Assembly: GCA_958354085.1 (NCBI GenBank)
Contig: CATWUX010000050.1
Coordinates: forward strand, 1 to 13,747
Direction: 5' to 3'
Length of the DNA stretch: 13,747 nucleotides
DNA from: an uncultured Oscillospiraceae bacterium
Lineage (GTDB): Bacteria; Bacillota; Clostridia; Oscillospirales; Acutalibacteraceae
The notes beneath the pieces are model-generated. The model had not been told where the DNA came from, did not search any database, and saw nothing but the letters and a program-made list of their open reading frames with translations. Both the position numbers and the translations under genes were made by a program. Shown here piece after piece: positions 7,557 through 13,227 of this stretch (positions are counted from its first letter, which is position 1; every line of letters begins with the position of its first letter).

Positions 7557-8084
7557 TTGCCAAGCGAGAAAATTCTTCAAGAGAAACAGGCGTTGGTTGC
7601 CGGTTTGACCGACAAGCTGAGCAATTCTGTTGCCGGCGTTGTCGTCAGCTACAAGGGTATCTCCGTCGCGGACGATACGCAACTGCGCCGGAAGCTGCGT
7701 GAGGCCGGCGTCGAGTATGCGGTCGTCAAGAACACATTGCTCAGCCGTGCGGCGCATAATGTCGGGTTGGAGGAGCTGGACGGCGTTCTGTCCGGTTCGA
7801 CCGCCATCGCGACGAGCAGCGACCATGTGGCGGCCGCAAAGATTCTTTGCGAGTTTGCCGAGAAGAACAAAACGTTCGAGGTGAAGGCCGGCTACGTTGA
7901 GGGCAAAGTCATCAGCGCGGCCGAGGTTCAGGAGCTGGCGAAAATGCCCCCGAAAGAGGTGCTGGTTGCCAAGGTTCTGGGCGGCTTGAATGCCCCGATC
8001 AGCGGTTTTGTCGGCGTGCTGAACGCCAACCTGCGCGGTTTGGTCTGCGCACTGAACGCCATTGCCGAAAAGCAGGGCGCGTAA
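7557..8084 (+). CDS. rplJ: 50S ribosomal protein L10
   Basis: A 175-residue L10. The N-terminal rRNA-binding domain includes SVAGVVVSYKGISV and YAVVKNTLLSRA; the C-terminal helix that carries L12 dimers is FVGVLNANLRGLVCALNAIAEK. The start is TTG at 7557, supported by an ideal AGGAGGTGA at 7542-7550 and no nearer ATG; a TTG start suits tight translational control. It builds the stalk with rplL, which follows after 59 nt. It lies behind its own promoter, leader and attenuator. Confidence 0.96.
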   Translation: MPSEKILQEKQALVAGLTDKLSNSVAGVVVSYKGISVADDTQLRRKLREAGVEYAVVKNTLLSRAAHNVGLEELDGVLSGSTAIATSSDHVAAAKILCEFAEKNKTFEVKAGYVEGKVISAAEVQELAKMPPKEVLVAKVLGGLNAPISGFVGVLNANLRGLVCALNAIAEKQGA

Positions 8085-8091
8085 TTTTCCG

Positions 8092-8105
8092 CCGCCGGGT
8101 GGCGG
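8092..8105 (+). other. Small GC hairpin between rplJ and rplL
   Basis: CCGCC (8092-8096), GGGT loop, GGCGG (8101-8105), followed by A-rich sequence rather than T's. It is not a terminator. It could protect or process the mRNA so that rplL is made in excess over rplJ (four or six L12 per L10), but that is inference. Confidence 0.3.
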
Positions 8106-8143
8106 TATAAAAACAAAAATAATATTATTGGAGGATTTGTAAC

Positions 8144-8521
8144 ATGTCTGATAAAGTTTTGAAATTGATCGAAGACGTTAAAGCCCTGACCGTTCTGGAG
8201 CTGTCCGAGCTGGTAAAGGCTCTGGAAGAGGAGTTCGGCGTTTCCGCTGCTGCTCCGGTTGCTGTTGCTGCTGCTGCCGCTCCGGCTGCTGTCGCTGCTG
8301 CTGAAGAGAAGACCGAGTTCGACGCGATCCTCGCGGAAGTCGGCGCGAACAAGATCAACGTGATCAAGGTTGTGCGCGAGCTGACCGGCCTGGGCCTGAA
8401 AGAGGCGAAGGATCTGGTTGACAACGCTCCGAAAGCGATCAAAGAAGGCGTGTCCAAGGACGATGCCGAAGCGATCAAAGCGAAGCTGGAAGAAGCCGGC
8501 GCGAAAGTCGAAATCAAATAA
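8144..8521 (+). CDS. rplL: 50S ribosomal protein L7/L12
   Basis: A 125-residue L7/L12. The N-terminal dimer domain (1-35) is LKLIEDVKALTVLELSELVK; an Ala/Val/Pro hinge (about 36-54), coded by GCT-rich runs, follows; the C-terminal factor-binding domain has KINVIKVVRELTGLGLKEAK and ends AEAIKAKLEEAGAKVEIK. It recruits EF-G, EF-Tu and IF2 to the ribosome. A strong GGAGG lies at about 8131-8135. rpoB, normally next, is not here; a terminator and an apparently inserted segment follow. Confidence 0.98.
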   Translation: MSDKVLKLIEDVKALTVLELSELVKALEEEFGVSAAAPVAVAAAAAPAAVAAAEEKTEFDAILAEVGANKINVIKVVRELTGLGLKEAKDLVDNAPKAIKEGVSKDDAEAIKAKLEEAGAKVEIK

Positions 8522-8534
8522 GATTTTGCTGATC

Positions 8535-8575
8535 AAAAAAGCCAATGGGCGATTGAACGGCGTTCGTAAAACAGT
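8535..8575 (+). repeat. Left inverted repeat (~41 nt)
   Basis: It begins six A's then GCCAATGGGCGAT. The first 19 nt are identical to the reverse complement of 9593-9611, and the following 22 nt match at 15 positions without gaps (34 of 41 overall, against 9571-9611). It begins 13 nt after the rplL stop. Confidence 0.7.
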
Positions 8576-8576
8576 G

Positions 8577-8613
8577 AATCCTCCGTATGTTGCGATCATA
8601 CGGAGGATTTGTT
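8577..8613 (+). terminator. rplL: Terminator after rplL
   Basis: A perfect 13-bp stem, AATCCTCCGTATG (8577-8589) with CATACGGAGGATT (8597-8609), a 7-nt loop and a short broken T run (TTTGTT). It starts right after the left inverted repeat, so it may belong to the repeat rather than to the ancestral rplL end. The weak T run leaves room for some read-through. The reverse strand has TTTT after the stem (8570-8567), so it could also stop leftward transcription from the acetyltransferase. Confidence 0.65.
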
Positions 8614-8768
8614 CATGTCTGATCTTCAAACTTGCCGGCGCAAGTCCACAGGGGATAGCCGCCTTGACAGAACGAAGCGACGCAAGACGCACGATACTCC
8701 CGATAGGAGAGTATAGAAGCGCGCCCTTTCGTTCCCAAAAGGGTTTCAAGAGTTCGATAAACTTGAAT
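8614..8768. other. Hairpin-rich spacer without a gene
   Basis: No credible gene. Several short hairpins were seen: CTTGC/GCAAG near 8631-8644, ATACTC/GAGTAT near 8694-8714, CCCTTT/AAAGGG near 8724-8743 and AAACTT/AAGTTT near 8758-8777. The last two may help end the leftward acetyltransferase transcript. The density of hairpins resembles dispersed intergenic repeats, but none can be named. Confidence 0.3.
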
Positions 8769-9380
8769 TTATAAGTTTTCCCAGTCAATCCTTTCTGATT
8801 TATAAAAGAATTCGTGGTCATGCTCACTGACATTTCGTAAAACTCTACACGGATTTCCTACTGCAAGCACATTGTCCGGAATATCTTTTGTAACCACGCT
8901 GCTTGCTCCAATAACGGTATTCTTTCCAATATGGACGCCGGGGACAATGACTACACCTGCACCGATCCATGTGTTTTCGCCAATGTAAACATCCTTATTA
9001 TACTGCAGCCCTCTGGCCCTGAGTTCCGGATCAATCGGATGATTAGCTGTTGCAATGGTAACATTAGGACCAAACATTACTTTGTCTCCAACATAGATGT
9101 GTCCATCATCGACAAGAGTTAAATTTGAATTTGCATAAATCCCGGAGCCAAAATGCAGATGATGTCCTCCCCAATTTGCGTGAAACGGGAGTTCAATGTA
9201 ACAATTATCTCCACATTCAGCGAAAACCTCCTTCATGTAATTTTCTTTTTTCTCATATTCCGAAGGTTTCAACCGGTTGAAATCCCAGAGCATATCCTGA
9301 AAAACTATCTGTTCTCTCATAATCTCCTCATCAGCCGGATTATAGATAAGGCCATTGACCATTCTCTCATACTGTGTCAT
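8769..9380 (-). CDS. Sugar O-acetyltransferase (maltose/galactoside/NodL type)
   Basis: A 203-residue left-handed beta-helix (hexapeptide) acetyltransferase. The N-terminal Mac domain has MTQYERMVNGLIYNPADEE; the hexapeptide coils run from about residue 75 to the end, with the catalytic-His motif TANHPID, then YIGENTWIGAGVVIVPGV and AVGNPCRVLR. It would move acetyl from acetyl-CoA to a sugar hydroxyl; the substrate is unclear, since Maa, LacA and NodL all look alike. I chose ATG 9380 because GGAGGAG lies 8-14 nt upstream and the family begins there, rather than the longer frame from 9467. It is AT-rich with AT-ending codons, unlike every neighbour, so recent transfer is likely. It sits between inverted repeats. 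No strong promoter was found. Confidence 0.9.
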   Translation of the reverse strand: MTQYERMVNGLIYNPADEEIMREQIVFQDMLWDFNRLKPSEYEKKENYMKEVFAECGDNCYIELPFHANWGGHHLHFGSGIYANSNLTLVDDGHIYVGDKVMFGPNVTIATANHPIDPELRARGLQYNKDVYIGENTWIGAGVVIVPGVHIGKNTVIGASSVVTKDIPDNVLAVGNPCRVLRNVSEHDHEFFYKSERIDWENL

Positions 9381-9454
9381 TTTCAATCTCCTCCGAAAAT
9401 TCCGATTTTTCGTTTTTTCACAGAAAAGATAACGTATATCAGAAAGTGTAAAAA

Positions 9455-9601
9455 CTACCGCCGGCATAGGAAACGCCCGAACAATTTTGCCCGGGCGGTC
9501 TCGGTATCCATCATCTCCGGCACGATTCGCTCCAAGCGTTTTTTTGCCGCTTCTTCAATTTCATCGCAATACTGTCTTACGCACACCCGCCGATCGCCCA
9601 T
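9455..9601 (-). pseudogene. Short open frame, possible gene remnant
   Basis: A 48-codon frame from ATG 9601 to TAG 9455, reading MGDRRVCVRQYCDEIEEAAK at the start and ending KLFGRFLCRR. There is no ribosome-binding site, and the ATG lies inside the right inverted repeat. The middle part (EEAAKKRLERIVPEMMD) looks like real charged helical protein, so it may be the tail of a decayed gene or part of the repeat. No family is recognised. The rest of the 9381-9698 gap shows nothing firm. Confidence 0.2.
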
Positions 9602-9611
9602 TGGCTTTTTT
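9571..9611 (-). repeat. Right inverted repeat (~41 nt)
   Basis: Read on the minus strand from 9611 it begins six A's then GCCAATGGGCGAT and matches 8535-8575 at 34 of 41 positions, the first 19 without a change. Its poly-T end faces outward on the plus strand. Confidence 0.7.
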
Positions 9612-9698
9612 CTGTCTATGTGTCACTTGGTTGTCGCCGAATAAGGGGACGAATTTGCCGCGTGCGGTTTTTCGGTCACGGGCGCGGCTATCCGCGTT

Positions 9699-10514
9699 CT
9701 ACCGTTTGCGTTTTGGGCCGCGGCGAAGATACTGGGAGTCATGCGTATACGCGAGGATGCGGCTGCGGATACCGGCCAGCCCCAGCCCGCAGGCGATCAG
9801 ACCGAACAGGCTGCTGCGAATGACCGTTTGCAGCACGGCGCCTTGCAGGCAAAAACGGGCGGCTTGCAGGATCGAATCAAAATCGTTTACGCTCCAATAC
9901 GCCAGTACCGTACTGAAAAACTCCGCAAACAGGATAGCAAACAGCGAAAATACGACCACCATCGCCATGGCGAACTGCGTGTTATGCGCGCCGCGAAACC
10001 GGCAGTAACCGTAAAAAGAGCCAATGCCGACCAATACGCCGAAGTACCACATTTGCCAATTCAGCAGCTGCTGCGTGAGAAACCACGGCAAAACGCCGAC
10101 CAATGCGCCGAGGAACGCGCCCAGTATCCCGCGCAGATAGGCGGTGATTGGCTCGGTGTCTTTCTCAAACTTATCGTCATAAGCGACGCCGATCAGCTTG
10201 GTGGCTTCCTTGGCCGCCGCTTCAATAAATCGCACCCAATCCTCGCCTGTCGTTGGCGCGGTAGGCAGCGTGACCAGCACGCCGAAATGATGATGAGCGG
10301 CGACAGCGCCTGCGCAAAACGGTGTGATCGCGGCGATACGTGCTTGCAGCTTGCTCAAATGCGCCTCCGGAATGTTGACCGACATTTCCAGTGTGCAGGG
10401 TTCGACGGTTGCTCGGAAGGCGATCCCTTCCACAACGCCGCTCAATGTGCCGGCCGCGGTGTCCGCGCGAAAACCGCGCGCCGTTCCCGCCTGAAAAAAG
10501 GCTGCGTCTGCCAT
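9699..10514 (-). CDS. Unrecognised protein with a soluble N-terminal part and four membrane helices
   Basis: A 271-residue protein of no family I can name. Residues 1-120 look soluble (alpha/beta, with HHH at 74-76); predicted helices lie at about 128-146 (GILGAFLGALVGVLPWFL), 155-171, 181-207 and 231-249, and a basic tail RRGPKRKR ends the chain. The AYLRGILGAFLGAL segment is like that of many poorly described Firmicutes membrane proteins. I chose ATG 10514, since an AGGTG with more purines upstream precedes it and the upstream ATG at 10544 lacks a site. It lies 37 nt beyond the guaB terminator and no clear separate promoter was seen, so it may depend on read-through. No signal peptide. Confidence 0.7.
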   Translation of the reverse strand: MADAAFFQAGTARGFRADTAAGTLSGVVEGIAFRATVEPCTLEMSVNIPEAHLSKLQARIAAITPFCAGAVAAHHHFGVLVTLPTAPTTGEDWVRFIEAAAKEATKLIGVAYDDKFEKDTEPITAYLRGILGAFLGALVGVLPWFLTQQLLNWQMWYFGVLVGIGSFYGYCRFRGAHNTQFAMAMVVVFSLFAILFAEFFSTVLAYWSVNDFDSILQAARFCLQGAVLQTVIRSSLFGLIACGLGLAGIRSRILAYTHDSQYLRRGPKRKR

Positions 10515-10550
10515 GAAAAACACCTGACCTTCCTGTTCATGCATCGTTAT

Positions 10551-10608
10551 AAAAAAGCGCGGAGAAAATCGGCGGAAAACAACCGTGTACGATTTTCTCC
10601 GCGCTTTT
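10551..10608 (-). terminator. guaB: Terminator of guaB
   Basis: A perfect 19-bp stem, 10608-10590 with 10571-10553 (AAAAGCGCGGAG... on the minus strand), an 18-nt loop and a run of six T's (10556-10551) on the minus strand. It begins 7 nt after the guaB stop codon. The loop is long for an intrinsic terminator but holds a small CGG/CCG pair of its own. Confidence 0.85.
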
Positions 10609-10614
10609 CGGGCC

Positions 10615-12087
10615 TTACAGGCTCAGCGAATAGTTGGGAGCTTCTTTCGTGATGGAGATGTCATGCGGGTGGCTTTCCTTGAGTCCGGCGCCGGTAATGC
10701 GCACGAACTGGCCGTTTTTCTGCAGCTCCGGGATCGTCCCGCAGCCGCAGTAGCCCATACCGGAACGCAGGCCGCCCATGAGCTGATACACGGTTTCGGA
10801 AAGCAGTCCCTTGTAGGGGACACGGCCCTCGACGCCTTCGGGAACGAGCTTTTTGTTGTCCTCCTGGAAATACCGGTCTTTGCTGCCCTTCGCCATGGCG
10901 CCGAGGCTGCCCATGCCGCGGTATACCTTGAACTGGCGGCCTTGGTAGATTTCGGAATCGCTGGGGGATTCTTCACAGCCCGCGACCAGCGAACCGACCA
11001 TGACCACGTCCGCACCGGCGGCGATCGCCTTGACCAGATCGCCGGAATACTTGATGCCGCCGTCTGCGATGACCGGGATGTTGTACTGCGAGGCTACGCA
11101 GGCCGCGTCATAGATCGCGGTGATCTGCGGCACGCCGATGCCGGCCACCACGCGGGTGGTGCAGATCGAACCGGGGCCGATTCCCACCTTGATCGCGTCG
11201 GCGCCCGCGTCGATCAGCGCGCGTGCCGCTTCGGCGGTCGCAATGTTGCCGGCGATCAGCGAAATCTGCGGGAAAGCCGCCTTGACGCGGGAAACCGCGT
11301 TGAGAATGTTCTGGCTGTGGCCGTGCGCGGAATCCAATACCAGCGCATCCACCTGCGCGTCTACCAGCGCGGCTGCACGCTCCAGCACATCGGAGGTTGC
11401 GCCGATGGCGGCGGCGCACAGCAGACGGCCGTCCTTGTCCCGGGCAGATTGCGGATATTTGACCGCTTTTTCGATGTCTTTAATGGTAATGAGTCCTTTT
11501 AGATAGCCGTTTTCATCCACGATGGGCAGTTTTTCGATGCGGTGGCGGCGAAGAATTTCCTGCGCCTGTTCCAGCGTCGTGCCTACCGGCGCGGTCACAA
11601 GGTTTTCGTGCGTCATGACCTCTTCGATTTTCTGGCTGTAATCGGTGAGGAAGCGCATATCGCGGTTGGTGAGAATACCGACCAGTTTGCCGTCCCGGCA
11701 GATCGGCACGCCGGAAATCTTATATTTTCCCATCAGCTCGTTGGCGTCCGCCACGAGGTGGTCGGGAGAGAGGAAAAACGGATTCACGATAACGCCGTTT
11801 TCGGAGCGCTTGACGCGATCAACCTGATCGGCCTGCATGTCGATCGGCATATTCTTGTGGATAACGCCGATACCGCCTTCGCGGGCGATGGCGATCGCCA
11901 TGCGTGCTTCCGTGACCGTATCCATCGCGGCGGTCATCAAAGGAATGTTCAGGGTGATGTGTTTGGTCAGCCGTGTGCTCACCGAAATATCCTTGGGCAG
12001 CACGTCGGATTTGGCGGGTATTAACAACACATCATCAAACGTAAGACCATCCTTCAAAAATTTTTCGTCCGCATTGTTATTCACCAC
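10615..12087 (-). CDS. guaB: IMP dehydrogenase
   Basis: A 490-residue enzyme, usual length, turning IMP into XMP with NAD, the committed step to GTP. It has the N-terminal LTFDDVLLIPAKSDVLP, twin CBS domains at about 95-205 inserted in the barrel, the catalytic loop GPGSICTTR with Cys309, the phosphate site DGGIKYSGD, GMGSLGAM near 391-398 and the catalytic flap EGVEGRVPYKG. All key residues are in place. The start is GTG at 12087 (GTG GTG AAT), with GAGGAGG upstream. It is divergent from yebC, ends in a strong terminator, and its own promoter lies at 12160-12189. No guaA is adjacent. Confidence 0.98.
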   Translation of the reverse strand: MVNNNADEKFLKDGLTFDDVLLIPAKSDVLPKDISVSTRLTKHITLNIPLMTAAMDTVTEARMAIAIAREGGIGVIHKNMPIDMQADQVDRVKRSENGVIVNPFFLSPDHLVADANELMGKYKISGVPICRDGKLVGILTNRDMRFLTDYSQKIEEVMTHENLVTAPVGTTLEQAQEILRRHRIEKLPIVDENGYLKGLITIKDIEKAVKYPQSARDKDGRLLCAAAIGATSDVLERAAALVDAQVDALVLDSAHGHSQNILNAVSRVKAAFPQISLIAGNIATAEAARALIDAGADAIKVGIGPGSICTTRVVAGIGVPQITAIYDAACVASQYNIPVIADGGIKYSGDLVKAIAAGADVVMVGSLVAGCEESPSDSEIYQGRQFKVYRGMGSLGAMAKGSKDRYFQEDNKKLVPEGVEGRVPYKGLLSETVYQLMGGLRSGMGYCGCGTIPELQKNGQFVRITGAGLKESHPHDISITKEAPNYSLSL

Positions 12088-12159
12088 GGTAATTCCTCCT
12101 CGTTTTTTCGTTCCGTTTTTTCAACGTTTCGCAAGTACGTGTTGAAAGGTTTATTTTTT

Positions 12160-12195
12160 ATTGTATCACACTTCCCCAAGGGGACGCAAGGGGAA
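12160..12195 (-). promoter_or_regulatory. guaB: guaB promoter with operator-like repeats
   Basis: On the minus strand TTGCGT (12189-12184), 18-nt spacer, TACAAT (12165-12160), with extended TGA before it. Plus-strand AAGGGGA occurs at 12178-12184 and again at 12188-12194, one helical turn apart over the -35, and TTCCCC (12172-12177) mirrors GGGGAA (12190-12195). The leader to guaB is about 65 nt and holds a TTTCAAC/GTTGAAA hairpin (12119-12147); no purine riboswitch was seen. Confidence 0.6.
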
Positions 12196-12263
12196 AAATG
12201 AAAGAGAGCTGACAAATTTCCTGTGCCGATCCGGAGAATTTCTACGCGCAATGCCGGTTTTGC

Positions 12264-12292
12264 TTGCACCGGCCGATAGAATATGCTATACT
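12264..12292 (+). promoter_or_regulatory. yebC promoter
   Basis: TTGCAC (12264-12269), 17-nt spacer, TATACT (12287-12292), with extended TGC at 12284-12286. Transcription would start near 12299, about 30 nt before the ATG, giving a short leader. Confidence 0.78.
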
Positions 12293-12329
12293 ATTCCAAA
12301 AGTATTACTACAGTGAAGGGGTTTTATCC

Positions 12330-13067
12330 ATGTCTGGCCACTCCAAGTGGAATAATATCAAACGGAAAAAAGAAAAAACCGACGGGCAAAAGGCGAAAAT
12401 TTTCACAAAGATGGGCCGTGAAATCGCGGTTGCCGTCAAAGAGGGCGGCGGCGCGGATCCCGCCTCCAACTCCCGCCTGAAAGACGCGATCGCCAAGGCA
12501 AAGGCGAACAATGTGCCCAACGATAACATCGAACGCATTATTAAAAAGGCCTCCGGCGACGGCAGCGCGGATAACTATGAGGCGCTGCAATACGAGGGCT
12601 ACGGCCCGAGCGGCATTGCGGTGATCGTGGAAACGCTGACCGACAACCGTAACCGTACAGCCGGTGAAATGCGGCATTATTTTGATAAATGCGGCGGCAA
12701 TCTGGGACAGACCGGCTGCGTCGGATTTTTGTTCAACCGCAAGGGTATCCTTGTGATCGAGGCCGAGGGGCTGGACGAGGATGTCGTGATGGAGGACGCG
12801 CTGGAGGTTGGCGCATCGGATTTCAGCACGGACGGCGATGTGTTTGAAATCACGACCGAGCCGGATGATTTTTCGGCTGTGCGCGATGCGTTGGAGGCAA
12901 AAGGCTATTCTTTTGTGACTGCGGAGGAGGAAATGATCCCTGACGTATACAACGCGATCGAAGATCCGGAGCTGGTTGCCAAGATGGAAAAGCTGCTGGA
13001 TATGCTCGAGGATAACGACGACGTGCAGAACGTCTGGCACAACTGGGATCGGCCCGACGAGGACTGA
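12330..13067 (+). CDS. yebC: YebC/PmpR-family translation or regulatory factor
   Basis: A 245-residue YebC-family protein: the conserved opening MSGHSKWNNIKRKKEK, then FTKMGREIAVAVKEGG, NSRLKDAIAKAKANNVP, the middle YEGYGPSGIAVIVETLTDN and NRTAGEMRHYFDK, and an acidic C-terminus ending VWHNWDRPDED. Family members were first described as DNA-binding regulators; later work ties YebC to relief of ribosome stalling at difficult motifs, so the exact role here is open. I chose ATG 12330, the universal family start, with AAGGGG at 12316-12321; the longer reading from 12264 overlaps the promoter. It is a single-gene unit between its own promoter and terminator. Confidence 0.95.
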   Translation: MSGHSKWNNIKRKKEKTDGQKAKIFTKMGREIAVAVKEGGGADPASNSRLKDAIAKAKANNVPNDNIERIIKKASGDGSADNYEALQYEGYGPSGIAVIVETLTDNRNRTAGEMRHYFDKCGGNLGQTGCVGFLFNRKGILVIEAEGLDEDVVMEDALEVGASDFSTDGDVFEITTEPDDFSAVRDALEAKGYSFVTAEEEMIPDVYNAIEDPELVAKMEKLLDMLEDNDDVQNVWHNWDRPDED

Positions 13068-13083
13068 CGTTGTCGGCGGCGCG

Positions 13084-13114
13084 GCGGCTCTGTTGCTCAA
13101 CAGAGCCGCTTTTT
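13084..13114 (+). terminator. yebC: Terminator after yebC
   Basis: An 11-bp perfect stem GCGGCTCTGTT (13084-13094) with AACAGAGCCGC (13099-13109), loop GCTC, then five T's (13110-13114). It starts 17 nt after the yebC stop. Confidence 0.93.
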
Positions 13115-13124
13115 GTCGCTGCGC

Positions 13125-13152
13125 CCGCCGGTCATCCTTGACAAACCGGCGG
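13125..13152. promoter_or_regulatory. Perfect dyad over the cysteine-synthase-like -35 box
   Basis: CCGCCGGT (13125-13132) and ACCGGCGG (13145-13152) form an 8-bp perfect inverted repeat with a 12-nt spacer that contains the whole -35 TTGACA (13138-13143). This is a plausible repressor operator. As RNA it would be upstream of the transcript, so it is not a leader hairpin. Confidence 0.5.
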
Positions 13153-13166
13153 ACGGGACGTATCAT
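13138..13166 (+). promoter_or_regulatory. Promoter of the cysteine-synthase-like gene
   Basis: Perfect TTGACA (13138-13143), 17-nt spacer, TATCAT (13161-13166). No extended -10. The start would be near 13173, and an AGCCGGC/GCCGGCT hairpin (13179-13197, loop GCGGT) opens the leader. No T-box or SAM riboswitch was recognised in the short leader. Confidence 0.75.
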
Positions 13167-13227
13167 AAATACGGATAGAGCCGGCGCGGTGCCGGCTGCG
13201 GAAAAACGCGGTAAAGAGGTGAGCGGC

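Larger units (their letters stand above)
8535..9611. mobile_element. Possible transposase-free cassette with inverted ends, carrying an acetyltransferase
   Basis: The two ~41-nt repeats face each other across 1.08 kb with their poly-A/T ends outward, like terminal inverted repeats. The only clear gene inside is an AT-rich sugar O-acetyltransferase, visibly unlike its GC-rich neighbours in base use. No transposase and no convincing target duplication were seen. The alternative is that two members of a dispersed intergenic repeat family happen to flank a transferred gene. Confidence 0.35.

Noticed and set aside
8240..8310. GCT-rich tract as a DNA repeat or microsatellite
   Set aside because: It encodes the normal Ala-rich hinge of L7/L12 and stays in frame.
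7928..8833. 301-codon open frame on the minus strand
   Set aside because: Runs antisense through rplJ and rplL, and its N-terminal part is read from the hairpin spacer and left repeat; no coherent protein.
8522..9620. Target-site duplication at the edges of the inverted-repeat segment
   Set aside because: The flanks GCTGATC and CTGTCTA do not match, so no duplication can be claimed.
9741..10652. 303-codon open frame on the plus strand
   Set aside because: Antisense to the membrane-protein gene and over the guaB terminator; Arg/Gln-rich sequence with no family likeness, as expected of a GC-rich shadow frame.
10585..11502. 305-codon open frame on the plus strand
   Set aside because: Fully antisense to guaB, whose identity is certain; no ribosome-binding site or recognisable protein.
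12119..12147. Purine riboswitch in the guaB leader
   Set aside because: Only a single 7-bp hairpin is present; the three-way junction and conserved loop bases of purine riboswitches are absent.
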